DNA of 27,719 bases from Candidatus Gastranaerophilales bacterium (GCA_900769355.1 CAAGGG010000037.1:1-27719); one strand, 5' to 3'. Shown: positions 15,037 to 23,486, counted from the first letter of the stretch. A program made the numbers and translations. The notes: generated from the sequence alone by a model not told the origin.

Positions 15037-15987
15037 CTATTTGTTCAAACCTGCACTGTTCAAAATCAATTGTACCAAATTGTCATAATCAATATCCATA
15101 GCTTTTGCCTGAGCCGGAAGATCACTTACAACAGTCATTCCCGGGCTTGTATTGATTTCCAAAACATAAGGAACATCATCTTTCATCATAAAATCTACTC
15201 TTGAAACGCTTCTACAACCAGCAGTTTCAAACGCCTCAACAGCAGCCTGTTTTACTCGTTCCGTAACCTCTTTTGACAATCTTGCAGGACAAATAAATTC
15301 AGACATGCCTGTTGTATATTTTGCCTCAAAGTCATACCATTCAGTTTTTGGTCGTATTTCAAGAATTTCTGTGGCAAAAGCCTTACCGTCTTTTTCCAAA
15401 ACGCCAACGGTTACAAAAAATCCGTCGATAAATTCTTCAATCAATACATCATCATTGTACTTGATTGCGATTTCATAAGCAGCTTTCAAATCTTCTGCCT
15501 TGGCAACCTTTGTCATACCAAAGCTTGAACCTTCGCTAACCGGTTTTACAAAAAGCGGATATGTCAAATCTTTTGTTTTTTCAAACAAATCGTCCCCTTT
15601 TCTGACAAAAGCAGATTTTGCCATAATAATATTTTTGTTTGTAGACAAAATTCGTTTTGTATATTCCTTATTCATACACAAAGAACTTGCCATAACTCCA
15701 CAACCGGTGTAAGGAATTTGCAAAATTTCCAAAACGCCTTGAATACAGCCGTCTTCACCGTATTTTCCATGAAGAGCGTTGAACGCATAATCAAAATTGC
15801 CACATTTCAACTTGTTTGCAATATCCTTATCCACAACAACCATTTCAGAGTTTTTGTAACCCAATCTCTGCAACGCATCAAAACAACCTTTGCCTGATCT
15901 CATTGAAACTTCTGCTTCAGACGACATTCCACCGCAAAGGACAGCAATTTTTGCATTTTTATCTATTTTCGATACAATATTTTGCAT
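15037..15987 (-). CDS. ddl: D-alanine--D-alanine ligase
   Basis: 316-aa ATP-grasp enzyme joining two D-alanines for the peptidoglycan stem peptide. Visible: VLCGGMSSEAEVS at the N-terminus, ALHGKYGEDG (substrate loop), PYTGCGVMASSLCMNK, the ATP-binding lysine in YPLFVKPVSEGSSFGM, and the metal and substrate end EINTSPGMT. It overlaps the murB 3' end by 25 nt and uses a GAGG ribosome site inside murB. Confidence 0.96.
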   Translation of the reverse strand: MQNIVSKIDKNAKIAVLCGGMSSEAEVSMRSGKGCFDALQRLGYKNSEMVVVDKDIANKLKCGNFDYAFNALHGKYGEDGCIQGVLEILQIPYTGCGVMASSLCMNKEYTKRILSTNKNIIMAKSAFVRKGDDLFEKTKDLTYPLFVKPVSEGSSFGMTKVAKAEDLKAAYEIAIKYNDDVLIEEFIDGFFVTVGVLEKDGKAFATEILEIRPKTEWYDFEAKYTTGMSEFICPARLSKEVTERVKQAAVEAFETAGCRSVSRVDFMMKDDVPYVLEINTSPGMTVVSDLPAQAKAMDIDYDNLVQLILNSAGLNK

Positions 15988-16877
15988 ATTTCAACCTCTT
16001 CTTCATTTTTTCCACCCAGAAATCTAACTTCCGGCTGCAATTCTATATCAAATTTTTCTTTTACACGATTATACATTTCAAGCATTAGACGCAAAGCATC
16101 AAGAGATGTCGCTTCATTTTCGTTGACAATAAAGTTTGCGTGGTTTTCCCAAACCTTCATTCCACCGACTTTCAAGCCTTTTGCTCCAACCAAATCTAGC
16201 AATCTTCCGGCAGAATCACCTTGGGGATTACGGAAAGTGCTTCCACAGTTAGGCAAAGTCAACGGCGGTTGCTTGTCCTTGCGAAAAGCCAAATTCTCGT
16301 CCATTTTTGCCTGAATTTTTGCGCCTTCTGACGGCTCTAATTCAAACTCTGCTTCCAAAACTGTATAAGGATTTCTTTGACAAATTGAAGTTCTATAAGC
16401 AAACTCCATCTCATCTTTTGAAAGCGTCATAACACCCTTTTCAGGACAATAAATTTTGGCTGACTTAAAGACTGATGCAACATCTTGACCATGAGCACCC
16501 GCATTCATAAATACTTCTCCACCAATAGAGCCGGGAAAAGCAATCATAAATTCCAGACCGCTCAAACCGTTTTCCAAAGCAATTTTCGAAAGTTTTGTCC
16601 CTCGAACACCTGCTCCTGCAATAATGTTTCGGTCTTTGACTTCTACGTTATTAAGATTTTTTGTAGAAATTACTGCTCCATCAAAGCCGTAAGATGACAC
16701 CAAAACATTTGTCAAATTGCCAGCAATAAATGCATTTGGTTCTTTTTTGATTACTTCTAGAAACTCATCAATCGTTTCCGGCGAATAAAACCGAGCGATT
16801 TTCCCACCGATTTTAAATGATGTCGATTTTTTTATGTCAAAATCAGTTTGCAACACCAACAGCCTCGCTTCTTGCAT
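15963..16877 (-). CDS. murB: UDP-N-acetylenolpyruvoylglucosamine reductase
   Basis: 304-aa FAD enzyme reducing enolpyruvyl-UDP-GlcNAc to UDP-MurNAc. FAD-domain motifs include TSFKIGGKIARF, AGAGVRGTKLS and IAFPGSIGGEVFMNAGAHG. Catalytic residues lie in AYRTS (Arg), NCGSTFRNP (Ser) and QPEVRFLG (Glu). Length fits the shorter (type II) MurB. The ATG at 16877 overlaps murC by 35 nt and has no clear Shine-Dalgarno; a GTG at 16856 is an alternative start that would drop seven residues. Confidence 0.95.
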   Translation of the reverse strand: MQEARLLVLQTDFDIKKSTSFKIGGKIARFYSPETIDEFLEVIKKEPNAFIAGNLTNVLVSSYGFDGAVISTKNLNNVEVKDRNIIAGAGVRGTKLSKIALENGLSGLEFMIAFPGSIGGEVFMNAGAHGQDVASVFKSAKIYCPEKGVMTLSKDEMEFAYRTSICQRNPYTVLEAEFELEPSEGAKIQAKMDENLAFRKDKQPPLTLPNCGSTFRNPQGDSAGRLLDLVGAKGLKVGGMKVWENHANFIVNENEATSLDALRLMLEMYNRVKEKFDIELQPEVRFLGGKNEEEVEICKILYRK

Positions 16878-18222
16878 TTTGCAATTCTTTTGACAAGTTT
16901 GTAATAGTTCCTGCTCCCAAACCGATTACAACATCATCTTTTTTTAGTTCCGGATAAAGTTTTTTCGCCACATCAGAAATACTTCCACCAATATATTCGC
17001 AAGGAATAGGAATATGTTCTGACAAATCTTTTGCAAATCTTTCTGAATTAATTCCTTCAATCGGGTCTTCTGATGCTGCATAAACATCTGTTACAACAAC
17101 TTTATCAACACCTGAAAAAGCGTCCAAAAATTCTTTCCACAAGTTTTTCAAACGAGTATATCTGTGAGGTTGAAATACTGCAATTACGTGCTTTCCACTC
17201 ATTCCTTCAGCAGAAGAAAGAGTAGCCTTAACCTCAGTCGGGTGATGAGCATAGTCATCGAACACAGTCACACCGTCAAATTCTCCAACTTTTTGGAAAC
17301 GTCTGCCCATTCCTGAGAAAGTTGCAAAGTGTGGTTTTACAAGACTTATATCAACACCTGCCTGATGTAAGCTTGCAAGTACTGATAATGCGTTATAAAC
17401 ATTGTGTTTTCCACGCAAAATTATCTTCATATCAGTCAAGAATTCGCCCTTATAATAAATATCAAAAGTCGTGCAATCAGCCTTAAATTCAATATTTTTA
17501 GCAGTGTAATCAGCATCTGACAGCCCAAACGTCAAAGTTTTATGGCTATGCAAAGACATTGTAGCCTCGCAATCCTTATTTACCAACACAACTGACTCAT
17601 CAGACATGTTTGAAATAAATTTCTCAAAAGTTTCTAAAATTGATTTCAAACCATCTTTATAAAAATCTAAGTGATCAGGTTCCAAATTATTGACTACACA
17701 AATATTTGGAGCATATTTTACAATAGTTCCATCACTTTCATCTAATTCTGCACAGAAGAATTTTCCATCTTGAGAATGCGCGTTATTGCCGATTTCCGGA
17801 ATAATTCCACCAACGACGTAAGAAGGTTTCAATCCTGCTTTTTCAAGCACATAAGACGAAAGTCCGCTAGTTGTTGTTTTCCCGTGAGTTCCGGAGTATC
17901 CCAGGAAGAATTTACCCCATCTAGAAATTTCCGCCAAAATATCAGAACGGTGGTAAACTTTCAACCCCAATTCTCTGGCTCTAACCATTTCCGGATTATT
18001 TTCTCTAATCGCAGTACTTGCAACAACAATTGCATCTGACGGCACATTTTCTTTCTTTTGACCGATATAAACCTTAGCACCGAGTTTTCTCAACTTGTCT
18101 ATATATTTACTGTCCACAATATCAGAACCTGAAACATCACACCCGTTTTCTAACAAGTATTTTGCCAAGCCACTCATTCCAACACCGCCAATTGCGATAA
18201 AATAGTATTTTTTATTATTCAA
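16843..18222 (-). CDS. murC: UDP-N-acetylmuramate--L-alanine ligase
   Basis: Mur ligase adding L-alanine to UDP-MurNAc. Domains in order: the UDP-binding IAIGGVGMSGLA, the ATP loop GYSGTHGKTTTSG, LDESDGT, VNNLEPDHLDFY, and the C-terminal DDYAHHPTEVKAT. The open frame extends upstream to 18414, but the TTG at 18222 (TTG AAT AAT AAA) is preferred: it has AAGGGAT 5-6 nt upstream and gives 459 aa, the normal MurC length. The 64 residues further upstream are low-complexity and not conserved-looking. First gene of murC-murB-ddl-ftsQ-nadE. Confidence 0.93.
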   Translation of the reverse strand: MNNKKYYFIAIGGVGMSGLAKYLLENGCDVSGSDIVDSKYIDKLRKLGAKVYIGQKKENVPSDAIVVASTAIRENNPEMVRARELGLKVYHRSDILAEISRWGKFFLGYSGTHGKTTTSGLSSYVLEKAGLKPSYVVGGIIPEIGNNAHSQDGKFFCAELDESDGTIVKYAPNICVVNNLEPDHLDFYKDGLKSILETFEKFISNMSDESVVLVNKDCEATMSLHSHKTLTFGLSDADYTAKNIEFKADCTTFDIYYKGEFLTDMKIILRGKHNVYNALSVLASLHQAGVDISLVKPHFATFSGMGRRFQKVGEFDGVTVFDDYAHHPTEVKATLSSAEGMSGKHVIAVFQPHRYTRLKNLWKEFLDAFSGVDKVVVTDVYAASEDPIEGINSERFAKDLSEHIPIPCEYIGGSISDVAKKLYPELKKDDVVIGLGAGTITNLSKELQNARSEAVGVAN

Positions 18223-18235
18223 AGTTCTATCCCTT

Positions 18236-18309
18236 ATTATACTAATCTTTTCACCTGTTTCCGCGCCCAGAAATAGTCTGCACCGAAAAACATTTACTAA
18301 ACCATTATA
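18236..18309 (-). promoter_or_regulatory. candidate promoter region of the murC operon
   Basis: Two perfect TATAAT boxes on the minus strand, at 18236-18241 (13 bp before the TTG start) and 18304-18309. Neither has a clear -35, so which one works is open. Confidence 0.4.
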
Positions 18310-18388
18310 ATACATAAATCCCGACAAGGGCTTAATTTTACTATTTGTAAAGAGAAATTTTAATAAAAATTTATCAAAAATTTTGCAG

Positions 18389-18874
18389 CTAAAAATAAAT
18401 TTTATTTGTTTCAAGCATTTTTGATTTCAATTTATCTAACAAAAGAATTAAAGTATCAACTTCCTCTTTTGAAAAGGTTTTCAAGGTATGTTTTGCGATT
18501 TCTCTATACTTGCAATCTGTATTTTTATATAATTTCAACCCATAATCAGTCAAAACAGTATGTTTTACGTTGATATTATTTTTCTTACTCAAAACTCTTT
18601 TAATATAACCTTTTTTCGCCATTTCATTCAAGATTTTACCAACGTGAGCTTTCCCTTTATAAACAAGTTTCGAAATATCACTTTGTGACAAATCGGGATT
18701 TTCTAAAATATGTGAAAGAATTTTAAACTCGTCAATTTCAAGCATTTCCTCATGCCCTGTAATATAGCTCTTGTAGTAATTCCTTGCCATTAATTCAGAA
18801 ACTCTTGCCGTATCACCGAGTCGATAAAAGACATTCCCAACATACGCCATTTCTTCGATTTGTCTATCTTCCAT
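18389..18874 (-). CDS. MarR-like winged-helix transcriptional regulator
   Basis: 161 aa from the ATG at 18874, preferred over an upstream in-frame start at 18955 because AGAGG precedes it and the extra 27 residues look untranslated. The middle (about 48-125) reads as a MarR-type winged helix: DEFKILSHILENPDLSQSDISKLV, the recognition helix region GKAHVGKILNEMAKKGYI, and a wing with INVKHTVLTDYGLKLY. Flanking helices would form the dimer interface. The ligand and targets are unknown. It lies about 165 bp upstream of murC on the same strand, and read-through into the cell-wall operon is possible. Confidence 0.82.
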   Translation of the reverse strand: MEDRQIEEMAYVGNVFYRLGDTARVSELMARNYYKSYITGHEEMLEIDEFKILSHILENPDLSQSDISKLVYKGKAHVGKILNEMAKKGYIKRVLSKKNNINVKHTVLTDYGLKLYKNTDCKYREIAKHTLKTFSKEEVDTLILLLDKLKSKMLETNKIYF

Positions 18875-19002
18875 ACTATTAAACCTCTTATCGACTATTT
18901 TACAATAAATACTGTTTTTTGCAAAAATCAACCAAAAATTTGATGATTTTTTCATTTCAAAATACTAGAATAAAATCGTTGTAAAAATATGAGGATTTTA
19001 TT

Positions 19003-19200
19003 ATGAAATGGATTATTATTTTATTACTTATCGCAGCCGGAGTTTGGGCTTATTTTAACGTTGATTTTACAGGTGCAAAAAACAATGCACAAGAAAGTAC
19101 TATGAACGCTATCAAAAACGAAAAGACAATTAATAAATTTTTTGAAGCAGACAGACAGAACAAACAAGAAACTCAAGATACGATAAATAATAATTTCTAA
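19003..19200 (+). CDS. small single-membrane-segment protein, 65 aa
   Basis: Unrecognised small protein. An N-terminal hydrophobic segment (WIIILLLIAAGVWAYF, about 3-18) is followed by a polar, Asn/Lys/Gln-rich tail. GAGGA lies 8 nt before the ATG and a good terminator follows the stop, so it is very likely a real gene. It could be an anchored small protein or, less likely, a secreted peptide. Its divergent position relative to the MarR-like gene suggests possible control by it. Confidence 0.7.
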   Translation: MKWIIILLLIAAGVWAYFNVDFTGAKNNAQESTMNAIKNEKTINKFFEADRQNKQETQDTINNNF

Positions 19201-19220
19201 GTACTGTTTTAACATATTAT

Positions 19221-19254
19221 AACGGCGAGGTAGAATTATCCTTCTCGCCGTTTT
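19221..19254 (+). terminator. terminator of the 65-aa gene
   Basis: AACGGCGAG (19221-19229) / CTCGCCGTT (19244-19252) followed by TTTT. Confidence 0.82.
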
Positions 19255-19303
19255 GAATACTTAGCCACTCTCTAAAAAATAGTAGGGGAAATTTTTTATA
19301 TAA

Positions 19304-20205
19304 TTATTTAAGCATAAGTTCACGAGCTGAAATCCCGCCTTTCTCAACCAATGCATTTATTGGTTTATAAAACAAGCCTTTTTTAGGCGACCCATACAAA
19401 GAAAACCAAAACAAATCATACCCCCATTTATTAGGACCTCGTCTTCCATTTACATCAATCAAAAAATCCGTTGAATAATTATAATAAAGAAGAACTGTTC
19501 CATCTTCTAAAACAATTGAAGGAGCTTTTTTTATACTTTCAGCTCTCAGTGATGCCCAACCGGCAGTAGCCACAATCAAATCATTATCAGTTAAACTATT
19601 ATTTTGTTCTTTTAACAAAGTATCGCTTCCCTTGTATTCAACAGTGCAATTGTCATAATATGCCCTCTCACAAGTTTTAATAATTTTTAAATTTTTTAAT
19701 AATTCAGCTTTATAAATAGAACATTCGGAATTACGTGATTGATAATCAAAAGGACGAGGATTTCCCTTATTATCACCCCATTGAATACAAGCACCAATAT
19801 CATTTTTTTTAATACAGGTATCCATAGCTGGATAGGGGGATTCGCCAGAAAGCCAAATATAACAATCGGGGACATTACCCAAATCTGTTACGACTTTTGC
19901 TGCTGCTTGATTTAATATAGATATTGTTTTCTTATAAGCAGTTATTCCTTCCATCAACTGATATTTTGCAATCAAATTTGGAATTGTTAATGCTGCAACA
20001 ACACCGATGATGCCGAGGGTGATTAGAACCTCTGCAAGAGTGAAAGCAGCTTTTTTGGCAGCTAGGCTGCTAGGAAGCCAAGCAGCTAAGTTTAGGTTGG
20101 CATTGCGAAATTGCGGACGCTCCCCCCCCCGAAGAGCGTGCCGCTCCACCCGTCAATCAGGTGGCTTTCCTTTTTTGACAACTCCAATAACTTCTCAAAT
20201 TTCAT
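19304..20205 (-). CDS. pseudopilin with a frame-interrupting G9 tract in its leader (putatively phase-variable)
   Basis: The prepilin motif AA|FTLAEVLITLGIIGVVAA, hydrophobic stalk and C-terminal block DVNGRRGPNKWGYDLF mark a pseudopilin. The only good start is the ATG at 20205, with AAGGAG 6 nt upstream. From there the frame reads MKFEKLLELSKK-ESHLIDGWSGTLFGGG, then goes out of frame at nine G (complement of 20122-20130) and stops 36 codons in. With ten G it would be in frame with ERPQFRNANLN...KKAAFTLAEV and give a 300-aa product with an unusually long leader of about 53 residues. The only in-frame start beyond the tract on this reading is a GTG at 20149 with no Shine-Dalgarno. So the gene is either OFF in a phase-variable switch or carries a homopolymer miscount. 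The globular part is Cys-rich and Tyr-rich. Confidence 0.8.
20122..20170 (-). repeat. palindromic leader repeat with G9 tract, copy 2
   Basis: Near-identical to 123-171: same two hairpins (CCACC/GGTGG and GAGCG-GCA-CGCTC) and a run of nine G on the minus strand. Flanking sequences on the far side of the G tract are unrelated between the copies. Confidence 0.8.
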
Positions 20206-20223
20206 AAAAATCTCCTTTTCTTA

Positions 20224-20252
20224 TTTATATGTTTATACATTCCCACTGTAAA
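20224..20252 (-). promoter_or_regulatory. promoter of the interrupted pseudopilin
   Basis: Minus strand TTTACA (20247-20252), 17-bp spacer, TATAAA (20224-20229). It would place the start of transcription almost at the Shine-Dalgarno, so a second start further upstream is possible. Confidence 0.5.
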
Positions 20253-20310
20253 CTTATTTTCAACAATTGTCTATACTTTTGTTAATTGATTTTAAATTAT
20301 TTGCCAAAAT

Positions 20311-20336
20311 AAAAGACCGGCTATATAACCGGTCTT
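20311..20336 (-). terminator. terminator of the 58-aa minus-strand gene
   Basis: AAGACCGG (20313-20320) / CCGGTCTT (20329-20336), loop 8 nt, followed on the minus strand by TTTATTTT. Confidence 0.75.
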
Positions 20337-20436
20337 AATTCCTATCCTAAAAAAATTTTCCTATTCTTTTCCTATTGTTTTTTGCTTTCCGCAAATTTCC
20401 TATTGATTTTCCAACAACTTGTTTTGAGCCTTCGGT

Positions 20437-20613
20437 TTACGCAATAAAATTAGTTCCAAACCTGCTTGCTCCATGGAAGAATGATTGCTTCATCATATCC
20501 ACCAATGTCTTTTTGATAATGTGTTTTTTATGTAAGTCTATTGAATTAACAGCCTCTGCTGTTTCTTTATATGCATCTGTTACTGTATTTGAAAATAAAA
20601 ACATAGTTGCCAT
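20437..20613 (-). CDS. small protein, 58 aa
   Basis: An ATG at 20613 opens a 58-codon frame reading MATMFLFSNTVTDAYKETAE and ending SRFGTNFIA. A purine-rich AGAGAGG lies 11 nt upstream, a little far. The predicted product is amphipathic-helical with a central Lys/His patch (HKKHIIKK) and no membrane segment. A hairpin terminator with a T run on this strand lies about 100 bp past the stop, which supports transcription in this direction. Not recognised. Confidence 0.55.
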   Translation of the reverse strand: MATMFLFSNTVTDAYKETAEAVNSIDLHKKHIIKKTLVDMMKQSFFHGASRFGTNFIA

Positions 20614-20793
20614 TGTCTTTAAGACCTCTCTTTTTCTTTATTTAGCTCTCACTCTTATATAAAAAATTTTTGCAAAAAATTATTGACTTTTTATATACGT
20701 TTTATAGAAACTTTGTTACATATCTTTACAAAGTATAAAGTTTTTAGTTGAAATTGCCGTTAATAAAGGCACGTATCAGAAAGGAGAAAAATA

Positions 20794-21297
20794 ATGGCAG
20801 ATTCAATGAGTATCGGTAGTTCAACCTCAGGAGTTGATTACACTAAGTGGAAAAAACTTACACCTGAAGAAATTATAAAAGAACAAAGCAATGGAGAAGA
20901 TATTCCATCAGAGATTGTCGCTTGGGCAGAACAAGTCGCTGCATTTGCGCAAATTCCGGACGATGTAACTTATGAGGAAGTTCATGGTGATGTTGGGCTT
21001 GATGCACTCGAAAGGTTGGGGATTTCACCAGAAGAGGAAGCTCCTTTGACCGAAAATGCGGAACAACCGGTAGAAACCGAAGAGCCCGATGCTGTTCAAG
21101 ATCCGGCAAGAGCCTCTGAAGCTCCTCCAGAAGAAGATAATCCGTTTGCCAAACCTGTTCCAGGGCAAGCAGATGCTAAAAAACCAGCTCCAAAAGCAGA
21201 AGACAAGGACAAAGACGTATTCACTCTCGCAGACAACTCATTAACTGCAGACTCGGAAGAAATACGCAAACGCAAAGAGCGTAAAGGCCTAGTGTAA
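20794..21297 (+). CDS. acidic, largely disordered hypothetical protein, 167 aa
   Basis: Well-placed AAAGGAG before the ATG. An ordered-looking N-terminal third (TKWKKLTPEEIIKEQ, then IPSEIVAWAEQVAAFAQIPDD) is followed by a Glu/Pro/Ala-rich, strongly acidic segment (about 75-130) and a basic end (RKRKERKGLV). No signal peptide, membrane segment or known motif. The stop codon overlaps the convergent rpe stop region by 9 nt, with no terminator between. Function unknown; such proteins can act as flexible linkers or binding partners. Confidence 0.75.
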   Translation: MADSMSIGSSTSGVDYTKWKKLTPEEIIKEQSNGEDIPSEIVAWAEQVAAFAQIPDDVTYEEVHGDVGLDALERLGISPEEEAPLTENAEQPVETEEPDAVQDPARASEAPPEEDNPFAKPVPGQADAKKPAPKAEDKDKDVFTLADNSLTADSEEIRKRKERKGLV

Positions 21298-21921
21298 AGA
21301 AGCTATAGCTGATTTAATATCAGCAGACTTATAAATATAACTACCCGCAACTAAAGAATTTGCACCGTAAGACGTGCAAATTCTTGCTGTTTCAGCATTT
21401 ATTCCGCCATCAACCTGAATTACAACATTCTCAGGTGAATTTTTCTTAATCACAGGAATTTTTTCTGCACAGTCATGCATAAATTTTTGCCCGCCAAATC
21501 CCGGCTCAACAGTCATTACAAGAATTAAATCCAAATCATTTAAATAAGGTAAAATCAATTCCGGAGAAGTTTTGGGCTTAATAGATAACCCCGCCTTTAT
21601 TCCAAAAGATTTGATTAAATCAATTGTTGATTTTATATCTGAACCGCATTCATAATGGAACGTCAAAATATCCGCACCGGCTTTTGCAAATGCTTCAACA
21701 TATTTTTCAGGGTTTTCAATCATCAAATGAACATCAAGCGGAAGTTTTGTAACTTTCTTGATTGACGCCACAACAGGTACACCAATCGTAATATTCGGCA
21801 CAAAATGACCGTCCATAACATCAACATGAATCCAATCAGCACCATTGTTTTCGACAAGTTTTATGTCACGTTCTAAATTCGCGAAATCCGCAGACAAAAT
21901 CGATGGAGAAACATAAATCAT
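21289..21921 (-). CDS. rpe: ribulose-phosphate 3-epimerase
   Basis: 210-aa TIM-barrel enzyme interconverting ribulose-5-phosphate and xylulose-5-phosphate. Seen: SPSILSADFANLERDI, WIHVDVMDGHFVPNIT with the metal-binding His and Asp, VHLMIENP, MTVEPGFGGQ and IQVDGGI with the catalytic Asp. It starts in an ATGA overlap with rnc, so translation is coupled. Last gene of the pyrH operon. Confidence 0.97.
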   Translation of the reverse strand: MIYVSPSILSADFANLERDIKLVENNGADWIHVDVMDGHFVPNITIGVPVVASIKKVTKLPLDVHLMIENPEKYVEAFAKAGADILTFHYECGSDIKSTIDLIKSFGIKAGLSIKPKTSPELILPYLNDLDLILVMTVEPGFGGQKFMHDCAEKIPVIKKNSPENVVIQVDGGINAETARICTSYGANSLVAGSYIYKSADIKSAIASLH

Positions 21922-22607
21922 TCAACAGCTCCCAAGACTTTGCATGCTTCAAATGCAGCGTGTTGTTCAGCCTCTTTTTTAGTCTTTCCAACACCTTTTG
22001 CAATAACATGTTTTTGATACGAAACTTCAATCTCAAAAGTCTTATCGTGAGCAGGCCCTGATTCTCCAACAAGTTTATATTCAGGGATTTCCTTAGTTAA
22101 CCCTTGTGTGTATTCCTGTAAAATAGCTTTAGCATTGAATTTACAGAAATTTTTATCAACATCTTCAATATACGGCATCAAAACCTTTTTTAAAAACGGA
22201 ATAACTTTTTCAAATTTATTATCCAAATAATACGCACCTAAAACAGCCTCAAATGCACACGCACAAACAGATTCAATATGCGCAAGCCCTTGTTTTGCCT
22301 CATGATGAGCCAAAATAATCAAATCACAAAAGCCTGTTTTTTCGGCAATCTTTGACAAAGTATTATCAGAAACAACGATAGAACGGATTTTCGACAAGTC
22401 ACCTTCCGTATAATCCGGATATTTTTTATATAAAATATCTGATGTTGCCAATTTCAAAACAGCATCACCAAGAAATTCAAGGCGTTCATAGTTTTCAACA
22501 TAAGGTAAATCCTTTTCCTTCGTATAAGAAGGGTGCGTCAACGCGCATCTAAATAAATCAATATTATCAATATTTATGCCAAAAATTTCTTCCAACTTAT
22601 CTTTCAT
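21918..22607 (-). CDS. rnc: ribonuclease III (Cys at one conserved metal-binding Asp position)
   Basis: 229-aa double-strand-specific endoribonuclease for rRNA and mRNA processing. The signature ERLEFLGDAVL (41-51) provides the first acidic cluster; a C-terminal dsRNA-binding domain (about 157-227) has LVGESGPAHDKTFEIEV and KTKKEAEQHAA. The second cluster normally reads D-x-F/V-E-A; here it is CACAFEA, so Glu120 is kept but Cys117 stands where Asp (D114 in E. coli, D107 in Aquifex) is expected. I checked the codon (TGT). Activity may be reduced or metal use altered. The start abuts the cdsA stop. Confidence 0.95.
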   Translation of the reverse strand: MKDKLEEIFGINIDNIDLFRCALTHPSYTKEKDLPYVENYERLEFLGDAVLKLATSDILYKKYPDYTEGDLSKIRSIVVSDNTLSKIAEKTGFCDLIILAHHEAKQGLAHIESVCACAFEAVLGAYYLDNKFEKVIPFLKKVLMPYIEDVDKNFCKFNAKAILQEYTQGLTKEIPEYKLVGESGPAHDKTFEIEVSYQKHVIAKGVGKTKKEAEQHAAFEACKVLGAVE

Positions 22608-23486
22608 TTAAAACAAACCTTTTATAAAATTAGCGATATCATGTGAAAACACAAAGTATTTACAAAAATAATACATTACGGGAATTGTGAAAATAAAACT
22701 GTCAGTTCTATCCAAAAATCCACCATGCCCCGGAAGAGAATTACCTGAATCCTTTACCCCCGCATCACGCTTCAACAAAGATTCACACAAGTCACCAATT
22801 TGAGCAAACACAGTACACAAAAGCCCTGCAACAATTGGGGTATACCATTTAATCTCAAGCATATAGACTTTTGCAATAAACAAACCTACTATACAAGCAC
22901 CGACTACAGCGCAAATTGCACCACCGACAGAACCTTCAATAGTCTTATTTGGGCTTACAACGGGTGCAAGTTTATGCTTGCCAAATTTTGTCCCGGCATA
23001 ATAACAACCGACATCAGTCAAAAGGATTGAAGTAAACATCATTACAACAAAGCCTAATCCATCATTGAATTGTACAGAGTGCATATCTCTTAATAATTGC
23101 AAATGTAGAGGGAAATATCCACAATAAACAAAACCTAAAATAGTTGTTGCGACATTGGCAATATAAGGTTGTCTGCCTCTAAACAGCACCCACATAAACG
23201 CCATAAACGTACAAAGAATAAGAGCAGACGCAACATATTCAACCCTATCGAAATATGTAATTATCGCAAGCATAGCTTCTGCGACAAGAATGATTTTAAG
23301 GCTTGGATAAAAACCTTTGTGCTCTAGGATTTTCACATACTCTTTTGATGCGAAAAATATAATAACCGACAACAGCAAAAGCAAAGGAATTCCGCCGAGC
23401 ATAATACAGCCCATTGCAATTGTTCCCATTATAAATCCTGTTAGCATTCTTGTTGCGTTTTTATTCAAGCCTTTTGTCTCATTCAT
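22608..23486 (-). CDS. cdsA: phosphatidate cytidylyltransferase
   Basis: 292-aa integral membrane enzyme making CDP-diacylglycerol from phosphatidic acid and CTP. About eight hydrophobic segments are visible. Family motifs: LLTDVGCYYAGTKFGKHKL, SPNKTIEGSVGG, and the C-terminal signature KDSGNSLPGHGGFLDRTDS with the metal-binding aspartates. The ATG overlaps the frr stop by one base (TAATG). uppS, often between frr and cdsA, is absent here. Confidence 0.96.
   Translation of the reverse strand: MNETKGLNKNATRMLTGFIMGTIAMGCIMLGGIPLLLLLSVIIFFASKEYVKILEHKGFYPSLKIILVAEAMLAIITYFDRVEYVASALILCTFMAFMWVLFRGRQPYIANVATTILGFVYCGYFPLHLQLLRDMHSVQFNDGLGFVVMMFTSILLTDVGCYYAGTKFGKHKLAPVVSPNKTIEGSVGGAICAVVGACIVGLFIAKVYMLEIKWYTPIVAGLLCTVFAQIGDLCESLLKRDAGVKDSGNSLPGHGGFLDRTDSFIFTIPVMYYFCKYFVFSHDIANFIKGLF

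Noticed and set aside
16843..18414. Longer MurC starting at 18414
   Set aside because: The 64 added residues are low-complexity and include the promoter-like boxes; the TTG at 18222 has a ribosome site and gives the normal length.
20375..20662. 95-aa plus-strand open frame
   Set aside because: It is antisense to the 58-aa minus-strand gene, has no Shine-Dalgarno and ends without a terminator.
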